The position numbers were made by a program, and so were the translations under genes. Positions 54,004-63,800 of a stretch of DNA of 64,000 bases are shown in pieces. The stretch is from NCBI GenBank assembly GCA_913060495.1, contig CAJXRP010000016.1:19815-83814 (forward strand), in the 5' to 3' direction. The number at the start of each line of letters is the position of its first letter. Positions within the stretch are counted from its first letter, which is position 1. The notes under the pieces are model-generated. The model was not told the origin of the DNA and ran no database searches. It saw only the letters and a program-made list of their open reading frames with translations. This DNA comes from an uncultured Gammaproteobacteria bacterium (GTDB lineage: Bacteria; Pseudomonadota; Gammaproteobacteria; Pseudomonadales; Pseudohongiellaceae).

Positions 54004-55833
54004 TCAAGAACCCTTGTTCGGTTTCTTTATTCCCAGAGTTTTCATTTGGTAGGCGAGGGTTGAGGGTTTAAGGCCTAATAATTCCGCCGCACCTTCGTCT
54101 CCCCACGTCTTCCAGTTTGCCTGTTGTAAGGCGGCCGTAATATTTGCTTTTTCTAGTTCTCTGAATTCTGCGCTGGTTAGGTAGGCTGATGCAGGCTCCG
54201 ATTGTGTGGCAGTACTGAGCATCTCCCCTGGCCCTGTCACCAGCGCAAGATCGAGTCTCAATTTTTTCCCAGTCGAAGAAATGACTGCGCGGTCGATGGT
54301 GTTTTTCAGCTCGCGAATATTTCCCGGCCAGTTATGCTGTTTTAACGCCGTGATATGGCTCAGTGTCAGAGGTAGTGATTCTCGGCCAAGTTCTCTGCAA
54401 GCTTTCTTAAGAAAGTTTGTCGCTATAGGGACGACATCGCTGATGCGCTCTCTTAATGGAGGCACTTCGATCGGAAACACACTTAGGCGATAAAAAAGAT
54501 CCTCTCTGAAACGGCCCGCCTTCACCTCAGTGGCGAGATCGCGATTTGTCGCGGCGACAACACGCACGTTAACTCGCATTGTCTTATCGTCTCCGACTCG
54601 CTCAAATTCATTCTCTTGCAGTGCGCGCAATAGTTTCCCTTGCTGTGTTAAGGGTATCTCCCCGACCTCGTCAAGAAATAGCGTGCCACCGTCGGCGAGT
54701 TGTAGTCGTCCGATTCTATCTTTGTGCGCCCCAGTGAACGAACCTTTTACATGGCCAAAAAATTCACTTTCAAAAAGTTCATTGGGAATGGAGGCGCAGT
54801 TTACTTTAACAAGAGGGCGATCAACTCTGTCGCTCTTGGTGTGAATCGCGCGAGCGATCATCTCTTTGCCTACGCCTGATTCGCCCAGTATTAAAACGCT
54901 AGCAGGAGTTTGTGCAACAGCCTCTACTTGGGCTAGTGTGCGTTTTAGTGCCTCGCTTTCTCCAATGATTTCTCCAAAACTGCCAGAGTCGTTGACCTCG
55001 TCTCTGAGATAATCACGTTCAAGTTCAAGTTTTTCTTTCAGATCATTTATTTCCTCAAAGGCGAGCTCGCGTTCTTTCTCGAGAGCTTTGCGGTCAGAAA
55101 TATCTCTGAAAACAATTACCGCGCCGGTGAGTTTTCCATCCTGAATAATGGGAGTGCTAGTGTACTCGACAGGCACAGCCGAGCCATCGGTATGCCAGAA
55201 CACCTCGTTCTCGACTCGGTGTACTTCCCCGTCTTGAATTGATGCGTAGATAGGGCAATCCAGTCTGGGGTATTTGCTGCCGTCAGCGTGAGAGTGGTGG
55301 TGTATCTCATGGGAAAAGCGGTTCATCACATCATCTGCCTTCCATCCAAGGATCGCAGTTGAGGCGCCGTTGCTAAAGGTAATTTTTCCTTCGCTGTCCA
55401 GGCCGTAAATGCCTTCGCCCGCACTATCGAGGATCAGCTGGTATTGGGAGCGAAGTTGTTCGAGTTCAACCGACTCTTCGGCGCAGTTATCGGTGATGGT
55501 TGCGAGGAGGATCAGGCAAGACTCCTGCGTGTTTCCAGCCGCGGCACACCAAGCAGAAATCGAAGCGGGGATAGTTTCGCCGTTGATCAATAGGTTGGTG
55601 CGGTAGTCAGAGATTGAGTCAGTCTGGTCGAACAGGTTTTCCAGCAGCGTCTCTAGCTCAGGGTATTCAATCAAGTCCAGTAAGTCGCCGGCAGGAATAG
55701 CTAGCTCCTCGTTTGCAGGCCGGTCGATCTTCTCTCGCCAAGGCCTGCTCAGGCCTCGGCAGATAAGCCCGCTATCGAGCATCAGAGCGAAGACAGGGGA
55801 GTCTGCGAAGGACCAATCATTTTCTATTCTCAT
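54004..55833 (-). CDS. Sigma-54-dependent transcriptional activator with PAS domain
   Basis: A 609-residue enhancer-binding protein. The N-terminal region (1-120) is unknown; a PAS domain follows (about 127-250, with EGIYGLDSEGKITFSNGA and the His-rich HHHSH at 178-182), then a coiled coil, and the AAA+ domain with Walker A GESGVGKE (317-324), the sigma-54 contact GSFTGA (364-369, a GAFTGA variant) and Walker B LFLDEVGE. A Fis-type helix-turn-helix ends the protein. It reads away from a sigma-54 promoter at 55943, so it is the likely regulator of that divergent operon. The signal is unknown. Confidence 0.92.
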   Translation of the reverse strand: MRIENDWSFADSPVFALMLDSGLICRGLSRPWREKIDRPANEELAIPAGDLLDLIEYPELETLLENLFDQTDSISDYRTNLLINGETIPASISAWCAAAGNTQESCLILLATITDNCAEESVELEQLRSQYQLILDSAGEGIYGLDSEGKITFSNGASTAILGWKADDVMNRFSHEIHHHSHADGSKYPRLDCPIYASIQDGEVHRVENEVFWHTDGSAVPVEYTSTPIIQDGKLTGAVIVFRDISDRKALEKERELAFEEINDLKEKLELERDYLRDEVNDSGSFGEIIGESEALKRTLAQVEAVAQTPASVLILGESGVGKEMIARAIHTKSDRVDRPLVKVNCASIPNELFESEFFGHVKGSFTGAHKDRIGRLQLADGGTLFLDEVGEIPLTQQGKLLRALQENEFERVGDDKTMRVNVRVVAATNRDLATEVKAGRFREDLFYRLSVFPIEVPPLRERISDVVPIATNFLKKACRELGRESLPLTLSHITALKQHNWPGNIRELKNTIDRAVISSTGKKLRLDLALVTGPGEMLSTATQSEPASAYLTSAEFRELEKANITAALQQANWKTWGDEGAAELLGLKPSTLAYQMKTLGIKKPNKGS

Positions 55834-55840
55834 AACTCAA

Positions 55841-55916
55841 AACCCCAATATTTTAGGGATTAAACCACAAATAACTGTAGACCTCAATTTATTGGGGTTA
55901 TCCAGATGGGGTTATC
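55841..55916. promoter_or_regulatory. Putative enhancer sites of the sigma-54 activator
   Basis: AACCCCAAT at 55841-55849 and its inverted counterpart with GGGGTTATC at 55894-55902 and again at 55908-55916. The elements lie between the activator gene and the -24/-12 promoter, where enhancer sites would be expected. Confidence 0.5.
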
Positions 55917-55942
55917 TATTTGATAAACAAAGTAATTATTAG

Positions 55943-55959
55943 TTGGCATGGTCGGTGCA
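55943..55959 (+). promoter_or_regulatory. Sigma-54 (-24/-12) promoter
   Basis: TTGGCATGGTCGGTGCA has GG at 55945-55946 and GC at 55957-55958, ten bases between them, the exact sigma-54 spacing. It lies 55 bases before the start codon of the first operon gene. Confidence 0.82.
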
Positions 55960-56014
55960 ATACCAAGATTGTATTCAGTACTTAAATTCAACGGGACAGC
56001 TTAGGAGAAATTCG

Positions 56015-56182
56015 ATGAACAATTACGGCGCAGAGAATGTTTTTGGCGAATACGACTCAGTACCAACTGCCGAGTCGGAGCGATTGCCGGATGAATATCG
56101 AACATTTGAATTTGAAGCGATGACAGAAGTGCCAATGGCACTAGCCGTCTACGTTTTACATCAATACTTATTCGATCTTTAA
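56015..56182 (+). CDS. Short protein of unknown function (sigma-54 operon)
   Basis: A 55-residue acidic protein. I do not recognise it. ATG 56015 is preceded by AGGAGA seven bases away, a strong site, and the sigma-54 promoter lies just upstream, so it is very probably expressed. The sequence has an acidic start (NVFGEYDSVPTAESERL) and a hydrophobic end (PMALAVYVLHQYLFDL). The next gene starts six bases after its stop. It might be a small regulator or partner protein. Confidence 0.7.
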   Translation: MNNYGAENVFGEYDSVPTAESERLPDEYRTFEFEAMTEVPMALAVYVLHQYLFDL

Positions 56183-56188
56183 GAGTTT

Positions 56189-56617
56189 ATGAAAATGCAA
56201 AGACCACCACTACCTCCATTCACTCTCGAATCTGCGCAGCAGAAAGTTCAAGCGGCAGAGGATGCATGGAACTCACGAGATCCCGAACGAGTCGCAGCGG
56301 CTTATAGCATCAACTCTGACTGGAGAAATCGAGATGAATTTTTTCAGGGTCGCGATTCAATTCAGAAGTTTCTAAGAGCTAAGTGGGACAGGGAGCTGCA
56401 TTACAAGCTCATGAAAGAACTTTGGGCATGCAGCGGCAACCGCATCTCCGTGCGCTTTGAGTACGAATGGCAGCACGCGCAAACGGGGCAGTGGTATCGC
56501 ACTCACGGCAATGAGCATTGGGAGTTTGATCAGGACGGCTATATGCAACGTCGTGACATGAGCGCCAATGACATTCCTATCGAATCTTGCGACCGGCGCA
56601 TTGGCTACAACAAGTAG
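56189..56617 (+). CDS. SnoaL-like DUF1348 protein
   Basis: A 142-residue protein of the NTF2/SnoaL-like fold, matching DUF1348: the start (PPLPPFTLESAQQKVQAAEDAWNSRDP, residues 5-31) continues with ERVAAAY and IQKFLRAKW; HGNEHWEFDQDGYMQRRDMSANDIPI follows. Fold members act as small hydrolases or isomerases, but this group has no known activity. It is the second gene of the sigma-54 operon. Confidence 0.83.
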   Translation: MKMQRPPLPPFTLESAQQKVQAAEDAWNSRDPERVAAAYSINSDWRNRDEFFQGRDSIQKFLRAKWDRELHYKLMKELWACSGNRISVRFEYEWQHAQTGQWYRTHGNEHWEFDQDGYMQRRDMSANDIPIESCDRRIGYNK

Positions 56618-56733
56618 CTATTGACCAAGAAGAAATTGAGCACAGTTTCTAGCATTTAATTGAACAACTTGTGGGATCGCTACGCAAATTGAAATACCAA
56701 CTAATAAGTGAACGTAAAAATCGGAGAACGACA

Positions 56734-57798
56734 ATGAAAAAGCTAACACTCAACCAAACAATGACCGCTCTACTACCTGCAGTCATGTCAGCAGCTCTAC
56801 TGCTTGTATTTTCTTCTACGGCGGATGCAGATCAAATCACAGGCGTCAGCGAGGTGAAGTACAAGACTGTGGAAGTCGAAGGACTGGATATTTTCTATCG
56901 AGAAGCCGGCAACCCAGAAAACCCAACGCTCCTGCTCTTGCATGGTTTTCCAACCTCATCGCATATGTTTCGAGAACTAATGCCAGCGTTAGCGGATGAA
57001 TACCATTTGATCGCACCGGACTACCCGGGTTACGGATACAGTTCGATGCCGAGCGTGGATGAATTTGAGTATTCTTTCGACAGCATAGCTAGAGTTATGG
57101 GCGAGCTAATAGATGACATCGGTATCGATGACTACAGCCTCTACCTCATGGACTACGGTGCGCCTATCGGTTACCGACTCGCCGCCGCTCAACCCGAACG
57201 CATTGAGTCGCTAATAGTACAAAACGGAAATGCCTATATGGAAGGCATCGATAACAACTTCTGGGAGCCGATTCGCGAGTATTGGAAAGATCGCGATGCA
57301 GTAAATGCCGGCCTAGATAACCTTTGGTGGAAGAACGTAAAGGCCGCCTATAAACAACCCGAGATGAGCAACGACGACGCGCTGAGGTTCTTAACGACCC
57401 TAGGTGCGACTATGTGGCAATACACGAACGGCGTAAGTGATGTTGAGGCAGTGAGTCCGGATACATGGGGCCATGTACAACCGCTACTGGATCGTGAGGG
57501 CAATCAAGAGATTCAGTTGCAGATGTTCTATAGCTACGGTTCTAACCCGGCACTTTATCCAAGTTGGCAGCAATATTTTCGAGATCACCAGCCGCCCACA
57601 TTAATCGTTTGGGGCGAGAACGATGAGATTTTCCCAGCAGCAGGTGCCGAACCCTATAAGCGAGACCTGAAAAACCTCGAATACTATCTTCTAGATACAG
57701 GGCACTTCGCACTAGAGACTCACGTGGATGAAATTGTAGATCGTATGCGGACTTTCCTTGAGCGTGAGTTGCCTCAATCTTCCCGGGCCGCAGATTAG
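56734..57798 (+). CDS. Secreted alpha/beta hydrolase (epoxide hydrolase/dehalogenase-like)
   Basis: A 354-residue exported hydrolase. The signal peptide is followed by [12 protein letters not shown] and [14 protein letters not shown] (the HGFP oxyanion loop). The nucleophile position reads LMDYGAPIG, which has Asp rather than Ser, as in haloalkane dehalogenases and epoxide hydrolases; the acid and His appear in [11 protein letters not shown] and [12 protein letters not shown] 56734 follows GGAGAACGACA. It is the third gene in the sigma-54 operon. The reaction is likely attack on a halide or epoxide, or a lactone; unproven. Confidence 0.85.
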   Translation: MKKLTLNQTMTALLPAVMSAALLLVFSSTADADQITGVSEVKYKTVEVEGLDIFYREAGNPENPTLLLLHGFPTSSHMFRELMPALADEYHLIAPDYPGYGYSSMPSVDEFEYSFDSIARVMGELIDDIGIDDYSLYLMDYGAPIGYRLAAAQPERIESLIVQNGNAYMEGIDNNFWEPIREYWKDRDAVNAGLDNLWWKNVKAAYKQPEMSNDDALRFLTTLGATMWQYTNGVSDVEAVSPDTWGHVQPLLDREGNQEIQLQMFYSYGSNPALYPSWQQYFRDHQPPTLIVWGENDEIFPAAGAEPYKRDLKNLEYYLLDTGHFALETHVDEIVDRMRTFLERELPQSSRAAD

Positions 57799-57859
57799 CG
57801 TGCCCTTTGATGCGGCCAAAGAGTGGTCGCATTTTTACTAGACGATTCAGGGATAAGAT

Positions 57860-58432
57860 ATGACGCATGTATTCGCAGACACAATGTTCACCGAAAGTGT
57901 AAGGGCTGCTCAAGAATCCTATGGCTCACATGAGCACAATGAAAATCTCAGACAGAACTTTGGGCCTAATAATGTGCTAGGTGCCAGAGAGATAGACTTT
58001 ATCCATAAGCGTGATTCCTTTTATCTGGCAACGGTGAGCGAAACCGATTGGCCCTACGTTCAACACCGTGGTGGCCCTGTAGGTTTCCTAAAAGTAATCG
58101 GTCCAAAAAAATTGGCCTATGCAGACTTTCGTGGAAATACTCAGCTTGTTAGTGTGGGGAATCTAACTGAGAACAACCGCTGTTCAATAATTTTGATGGA
58201 CTACGCAAACCGACGACGACTAAAAATCATAGGTTATATCAGGGTCGAAAATGCAGACATCGCGGACGAGCAGGTACTGGAAGATGTTGAGTTACCAAAT
58301 TATCCGTCGGTCGTAGAGAGAGTGTTTCTAATAGATGTGGTCGCATTTGATTGGAACTGTCCGCAACACATAACCAAACGTTATACGGAAGCAGAATTAC
58401 TTGAGCATTTGGAGGAGGCAGCGACAGCTTAG
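57860..58432 (+). CDS. Pyridoxamine-5-phosphate oxidase family protein
   Basis: A 190-residue flavin-binding-type protein of the PPOX/split-barrel family: REIDFIHKRDSFYLATVSETDWPYVQHRGGPVGFLKV, then LAYADFRGNTQ and VGNLTENNRCSIILMDYANRRRLKIIG. The family includes FMN- or F420-linked reductases and haem-binding proteins. It is the last gene in the sigma-54 operon, 61 bases after the hydrolase. FMN is the likely cofactor; a link to nitro or quinone reduction is guesswork. Confidence 0.82.
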   Translation: MTHVFADTMFTESVRAAQESYGSHEHNENLRQNFGPNNVLGAREIDFIHKRDSFYLATVSETDWPYVQHRGGPVGFLKVIGPKKLAYADFRGNTQLVSVGNLTENNRCSIILMDYANRRRLKIIGYIRVENADIADEQVLEDVELPNYPSVVERVFLIDVVAFDWNCPQHITKRYTEAELLEHLEEAATA

Positions 58433-58452
58433 ATATGAGTTCATGGACTGTT

Positions 58453-59469
58453 TTATCGAAATAGATCGGCTACGCGATCCGTCGCTGCATTGGCGTCCTT
58501 GCGGCGGGCACCGCGCAGCATATTGGCCATGCCGTAGTTTCCCTCATGGCAGGCGTACTCGTACATCTGTGACGCTACTTTAGTTAGCGGCAATAGGGCG
58601 CTTAGCTTGTCGGTGAAGGTGGACGGGTCATCGAGTGTGAATTCATAATTGATGGTTTGTGGTCCCACACGGGTAAAGCGTTCGGTGAGGGTTTTGTCTT
58701 TGGACGAGCCGAAACCATCGAAGCTTTGCGTCAGGCCATTAAAGTTTCGCGTTACCACGACTAAGGAATCGCCCTCCCAATGACCGCGTGAATCTCCTGA
58801 CCAGAGCCCTAAGTTTTCATCCAGCGGCGGGCCTTCAGTTAACTGGACGATGCGCGCATCGTGAATCATCTCGGTCATGATCACCACATGGTCTCTGTTC
58901 TGAATGATCTGCAGATTGTTGTTATACACGCTAGGTGACAACGGCGGGCCCGCATTAAAACCCACTATGCAGCGTTCCGACAGGCCTCGGTCTTCCGGTC
59001 CATCGCGGCCAATGCCGCCGATGACAAATCTCACCGGACGCTCTCCGATTGCCTCAATTTCGCCGCCGGGCTGATGTTCTACACCAACCTCAAGAGCAGG
59101 GACGCGGCCATTCGATGGCAAGACGATAAGCGACGTGCGTAATCTTCCTCGAGTTCGTGCGTTCTCCATCCAGATGCTGTCATTGTAAAAAGCCTCAACG
59201 CCAGAGGCTGACCGAATCGGTTCATCCGTAGCCCCCAAGCTAAAACGCTGACCCTGGGTTGCAGCAATCTCCTCATCGCTGAGAAACTGCCGCTCGCCAA
59301 ATTCTTCTGGCCGCTGCATGGGGACATTGGAGGAGAAATTCCAAACACCCTCGAGGTCAGGCAGCCCCCACTCGGTGCGTGGAACCTCATAGTCTTCGGC
59401 AGCTAGGCTGAGTTGAGAAGCCTGCAGTGAAAACCACAGCAGTAGTAGCAGTGAATACTGTTTCTTCAT
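58453..59469 (-). CDS. Secreted protein of unknown function
   Basis: A 338-residue exported protein with a signal peptide (LLLLLWFSLQASQLSLA). Conserved-looking elements: the opening RTEWGLPDLEGVWNFSSN, then MQRPEEFG and SERCIVGFNAGPPLSPSVYNNNLQI, and the late GHWEGDSLVVVTRNFNG and ERFTRVGPQTINYEFTLDDP. I recognise this as a pattern of large uncharacterised families in marine and soil bacteria but cannot name a function. It converges on the sigma-54 operon with 20 bases between stops. Confidence 0.7.
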   Translation of the reverse strand: MKKQYSLLLLLWFSLQASQLSLAAEDYEVPRTEWGLPDLEGVWNFSSNVPMQRPEEFGERQFLSDEEIAATQGQRFSLGATDEPIRSASGVEAFYNDSIWMENARTRGRLRTSLIVLPSNGRVPALEVGVEHQPGGEIEAIGERPVRFVIGGIGRDGPEDRGLSERCIVGFNAGPPLSPSVYNNNLQIIQNRDHVVIMTEMIHDARIVQLTEGPPLDENLGLWSGDSRGHWEGDSLVVVTRNFNGLTQSFDGFGSSKDKTLTERFTRVGPQTINYEFTLDDPSTFTDKLSALLPLTKVASQMYEYACHEGNYGMANMLRGARRKDANAATDRVADLFR

Positions 59470-59554
59470 CAGTTATTCCACAAATTGAATCGAACTCGCG
59501 TAAGGAATAATGGCTCATTCAATCTGGGAGCACAATTTTATTCCAGACCCGGTC

Positions 59555-59986
59555 TCATGGCTCATAGGGAGGCCGACTATCCTCCATAATCTTATTCAGT
59601 TTTTCTTGTGCGCGCTTTGAGTTGGCTAAATCCTGCACTTCGAGCATTTCGCATTCATCTTCTACCATCTGATTGATAGTCACAGGATAGAATTTGCAGT
59701 CGTCGGGGCGGTCCAGGTAGATATCGCAGGTATATACTTCTTGCTTGGGTGTTTTTCTCAACCAGGGACAGCGTTTCAATTGCTCGCCAGTGGACGGATC
59801 CATCCAGATGCCTCCGTCTTGCACATATTCGTAGAGGTCGGGTCGAAAGGTTTCCCACAGCTCTATTTCTTCATCAGATACAGATAAGCCATCGCCACCG
59901 TACTTCGTACAACATTTTCCGCACTGATTACATTCTTTCAGAGTAGGGCTCGCTGGCGTTGATAGAAGAGGAAATGATTCGTTAAT
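59555..59986 (-). CDS. YkgJ-type cysteine-cluster protein, unusual start
   Basis: The complement encodes a protein with CNQCGKCCTKYGGDG (a CxxCGxCC cluster of the YkgJ type), then LSVSDEEIELW, FRPDLYEYV, WMDPSTGEQLKRCPWL and DRPDDCKFYPVTI, typical of this zinc/iron-binding family. No ATG, GTG or TTG precedes the cysteine motif in frame before the stop at 59993-59995; the only ordinary start (GTG 59824) would remove it. Candidates are ATT 59986 or CTG 59941, or a sequence error. I set the start at ATT as an upper bound. Confidence 0.6.
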   Translation of the reverse strand: MNESFPLLSTPASPTLKECNQCGKCCTKYGGDGLSVSDEEIELWETFRPDLYEYVQDGGIWMDPSTGEQLKRCPWLRKTPKQEVYTCDIYLDRPDDCKFYPVTINQMVEDECEMLEVQDLANSKRAQEKLNKIMEDSRPPYEP

Positions 59987-60144
59987 CTTTGATCATGGAC
60001 TATAACAGTAGCAAATTGTAGCCATGCTAGGTGCAATTCATTAGAACCAAACTATTACACTATTTTTTTATGACACAGATCATAACGAAGTAGCTGTAAA
60101 TGGCTATCTTATCCTTAGAGAGTAATTACACAAGGGAGTTAGCA

Positions 60145-60381
60145 ATGACAATAGAGCACCATGATCTAGTACACGAGTTTCCTCAGCTTCGGGATCGCAT
60201 TCATGAGTTGAAGATTAGCAACAACCATTTTCGTAGGCTTTTTGATGAGTATCACGAATTGACCAACGATATCGAAAATATGGAGGCAGAGATAACGGCG
60301 GTTACTACGCAGACAGAAGAAGAAGCCAAAATGCGCCGGGTCAATTTGAAGGATGAGTTGTATAAAATGCTAGTTGCCTGA
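60145..60381 (+). CDS. YdcH (DUF465) family protein
   Basis: A 78-residue helical protein. It matches DUF465/YdcH: HHDLVHEFPQLRDRIHELKISNNHF, then the charged helix LFDEYHELTNDIENME and LKDELYKML at the end. The family is a short coiled-coil of unknown role. ATG 60145 has AAGGGAG upstream. The DksA-like gene follows 26 bases later, so the two are co-transcribed. Confidence 0.88.
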   Translation: MTIEHHDLVHEFPQLRDRIHELKISNNHFRRLFDEYHELTNDIENMEAEITAVTTQTEEEAKMRRVNLKDELYKMLVA

Positions 60382-60407
60382 TAGACGGGCGATAGAGGAG
60401 TGGAAAT

Positions 60408-60725
60408 ATGAATATTCAACTAATACAGGCTTCTCTCACCAAGAAGCTTAGACACCTTGAAGAGCGGCTTGCTCATGTGCAGAAAGACATGAGTAAAAGT
60501 CATTCCGCAGATTCTTCTGAGCAGGCGGTGGAGCGCGAGAATGATGAGGTTCTCGAAGGCATCGGACAGGAAACTCAGTCTGCTATTCAGGATATTCGAG
60601 CGGCGCTGGTTAAAATCGACGAAGGGTCCTATGGGAATTGTTCCGAGTGTGGTGAGGCGATCAATCCGGAGCGGCTCGAGGCGCTGCCAGAAACAGGGCA
60701 TTGCGTTTCTTGTGCTGCAGCCTAA
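60408..60725 (+). CDS. DksA/TraR-type zinc-finger protein
   Basis: A 105-residue protein with a coiled-coil N-terminus (KLRHLEERLAHVQKDMSK) and a four-cysteine zinc finger at the end, CSECGEAINPERLEALPETGH then CVSC. DksA-like proteins bind RNA polymerase through the secondary channel and alter promoter choice. The acidic coiled-coil tip of true DksA (DXXDXA) is not evident, so this is a short relative. Good GAGGAG before the ATG. A terminator follows. Confidence 0.88.
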   Translation: MNIQLIQASLTKKLRHLEERLAHVQKDMSKSHSADSSEQAVERENDEVLEGIGQETQSAIQDIRAALVKIDEGSYGNCSECGEAINPERLEALPETGHCVSCAAA

Positions 60726-60787
60726 GAGCGAGAGTGGCTAGGACTATTCTAAGTTACTCCTTTGTTGCTTAGCGCATAGCAGAATAT

Positions 60788-60823
60788 AAAAAACCCGATT
60801 ACGCTAGCGTAATCGGGTTTTTT
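60788..60823. terminator. Bidirectional rho-independent terminator
   Basis: A perfect palindrome of 36 bases: six A, CCCGATTACGCT (60794-60805), its complement (60806-60817), and six T. It separates the converging DksA-like gene and the giant repeat protein. Confidence 0.94.
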
Positions 60824-60862
60824 GCTTCTAAATCAAAGGCTTTCTATATTCTAGCCTTTAGC

Positions 60863-63800
60863 TTAGCGTTCGATAGTGTAGATGCCGTTTACCTGATTTA
60901 GTGAATTCACTTGGTCGACTAGATCAAAACCGCCCACGAAGGCACCGGCATTGTTTCCGGTGAACACTCCGCCTAAGTCTGCACCGATAGAATTGCTTAG
61001 CACGTTGCCGAAGTTTGATAGCTGTCCTGACGTCATTTTCAGATCGACATTCCCGCCGGCAACCGCTCCTTCAAACTCTAGATCCCAAACCTGACTGCCA
61101 GCTACTTCGACCATAAGATTTCCATTTGAAATTACTCCGGTGTCGAAGTCGACGCCCATTTCCGCTACTAGCTGTGACAATGCTCCAGCGCTACCACCAC
61201 CTATAAATGAAGAGGCCGTGGAAGTGTTATAAACGGCTGAGCCTTGCATGTTCGCGATAGGCGTCGGATTAACATTGGCTAGATATTCACTTGTGCTAAG
61301 AGTTGTTAAATTTTCATCTACAGGCTTAACAACTACCCAATTCTCATCGAGAGGGTTATCCCAGGCGCCCCAGTCAATTTCATAGCTTTCGATGGAAGGC
61401 TCTGGCAGTGTCAGTGGTGCTGCAGCGCTTCCGCCAAAAAGAATCGCTCCTCTGACCGTGCGATCAGGATTGTCTAAGGAATTTTGAAATGCGCTATCAG
61501 AATCAGCTCCAGTGCCTCGGGTAGAAACAAAAGACAATACGAATCCGTCTGCATTTTCACCAAGAAAATGTCCTATGGAATCTGCTCTTACTGCCGCATT
61601 TTGTCCACCAGGTTCGGTTCCCGTGGAATAAAGTTCTGACTCGACAGCACCGAAAGCAATGTTTCCTCGGAAGAATAGCGGCCAGAAGTTTTCTCCATAC
61701 TGATTTGATTCACAGGCTCCTGAACCGATGCAGACAATAGCGAGGCCATCGGATAACACTCCCGTATTGAAATCAACAGCGAACGAACCGCTTACAGAAG
61801 TTACAGTATTGTCAGCAAATCCACTTGCGGCAATCAGATGATTGCTTACAGAATCGAATTGTTTCTGACCAAATATTGAATTCAGATCGGTAACCTTCGC
61901 CGACGCGGCAATAACAGTTGTCACATCCGTATCAGTTATACGCGCGCCAAGGCCAGATCGATACTGAGCTACGCTCAGTGCAGTGCCGGCAGAGTCATCC
62001 CAAAGGCCCCACTGCAGATCAAAGCCACCTACATTTGAATGGAATATGGTTGGTTCTAATTCAGAAAGTCTCAAAAATTTGAAATCTTCCGTTCCGTTGA
62101 GAGGTAACGTTTCTGGAATGATACCTTCTGCAAATAGAGCGCCATCAGAAACGAAATCTGATGCTGCCCCAAAGCGTATTTTCTTGCCTTCGCTAGCAAC
62201 AGTTCCAACACGGCTAACGGAGTCTAATTCTGCACTGCTTAAACCCTGACTAACTGTGCTGTTTGCCTGAGTGAAAAGAAGAGCTCCATCTATCAAATCA
62301 GCAGGATCGCCGCTGCCTAAGATTTGATCGAACACGCTCGTTTTTTCAAGCCAGCGAAAGCCAGCGGCAAAACCGAAGCCAACGGCGCTATCGCCTAAGA
62401 AGATGCCCTGAAACGTTCCTGTGAATGCGCCTTCAGAATTTTCCGAATTATTAAATACTTTTCCGTCAAAGTCGGTATCAAGGCTAAACTGGCCTGTGCT
62501 TGATATTCCAACGTTATTGGTAAGGTTGCTGAGCAAAACTGTGGAGGCGTCTAAGCAACTAGTTCCACCTAAACAGACTTCTACCCTTAGGTTATTTATA
62601 CGCGCATTCGCCAGATCTAAATCAAAAGCACCAAAGACCTCGCTAACGGAATCTCCGTCATGCTTAACAGACGTTAAGCTATTGCTGACCGTGAAATGCG
62701 TTGAGCCGCTGCTAGTGAATATATCGGTTGGTGTTGCTGAGGCGAAAACTATCCCGCCTAAGCCCTGTTCTTGTGTTGAATCAAATACATTTGGAAAATT
62801 GCTTGCGGGGCTTGCCGCAGTGGATGTCCATATCCCCCAATCTAGGTCAAATCCACCGACTTCTGTCTTCAATACATGCACAATGGCGTTGTCTTGCAGC
62901 AGTCCGCCAAACTGAGCAGGCAGTTCAGTGTTAGTGAAGGTTGCTGTGCTGTTGGTGAAAGCAGGATTAGAGAAGCTCGTTTCAGTCGCTCCACCGAAGT
63001 AGAAGCCATCGGATGAAGATGAAGGCACTGAACCCGATGACTCAGGAATGAATAAAGCAAAGCCCAGTCGATTGATGCTGGAAAGGTCAATGGTAGTAAC
63101 TACATCAATGGGATCAACAAATAACACTGCCCCATTAACAAATTTGTCAGGGGCTGTGGCGGTATCTGTTGTTGCCGCATCGTCGTCTATACCTGTTCCG
63201 AGCGCAGTGGTAAAAGACAATACAAAACCTTCTGCTGAATCCCCAAGAAATTTGCCTGTTGATTCAGCTCGAATCGTCGAGGCGACTCCTCCAGCAGAGC
63301 TGCTATTTGTGAAGCTAGTATCTAGGCTCGTTCCATCTCCAACTGTTCCTGCAAAATGGAATCCCCAATAGCTTTCTCCAAACTGTGAAGGATCACAGAC
63401 GCTTGAGCCTAAGCAGATTTCGACAGTCCCCTCTGACAGAGAACCGTTTTCAAGATCGACGATGAAACTTCCAGTAACAGAATTTATAGTATTGCTTTGG
63501 AAGCCACTGGTACGAATCAGGAATTCCGAAATGGTTTCAAATTTTTTCTTGCCGGTTAGGGTAGAGATATCGGTTGGCGTCGTATGGATGACTACAATTG
63601 AACCCGTAATATCTATGGTTGCAGAGGCATCATCAAAATTTGTAAACAGAGTCGCAGGTATATCTGAAGTCGCTTCCCATACTCCCCAATTAAGAGCGAA
63701 CCCTCCCACTGCAGATGATGAATCTACCAATGGTGCGCTACCTTGTTTCAGGACTAGGGCAGTCGTCGAATTAAACTCTCCAAATACGGAGCTGTCCGCT

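Noticed and set aside
61983..62249. Plus-strand frames inside the giant repeat protein
   Set aside because: They are reverse-strand shadows of a long, low-complexity gene and have no start signals.
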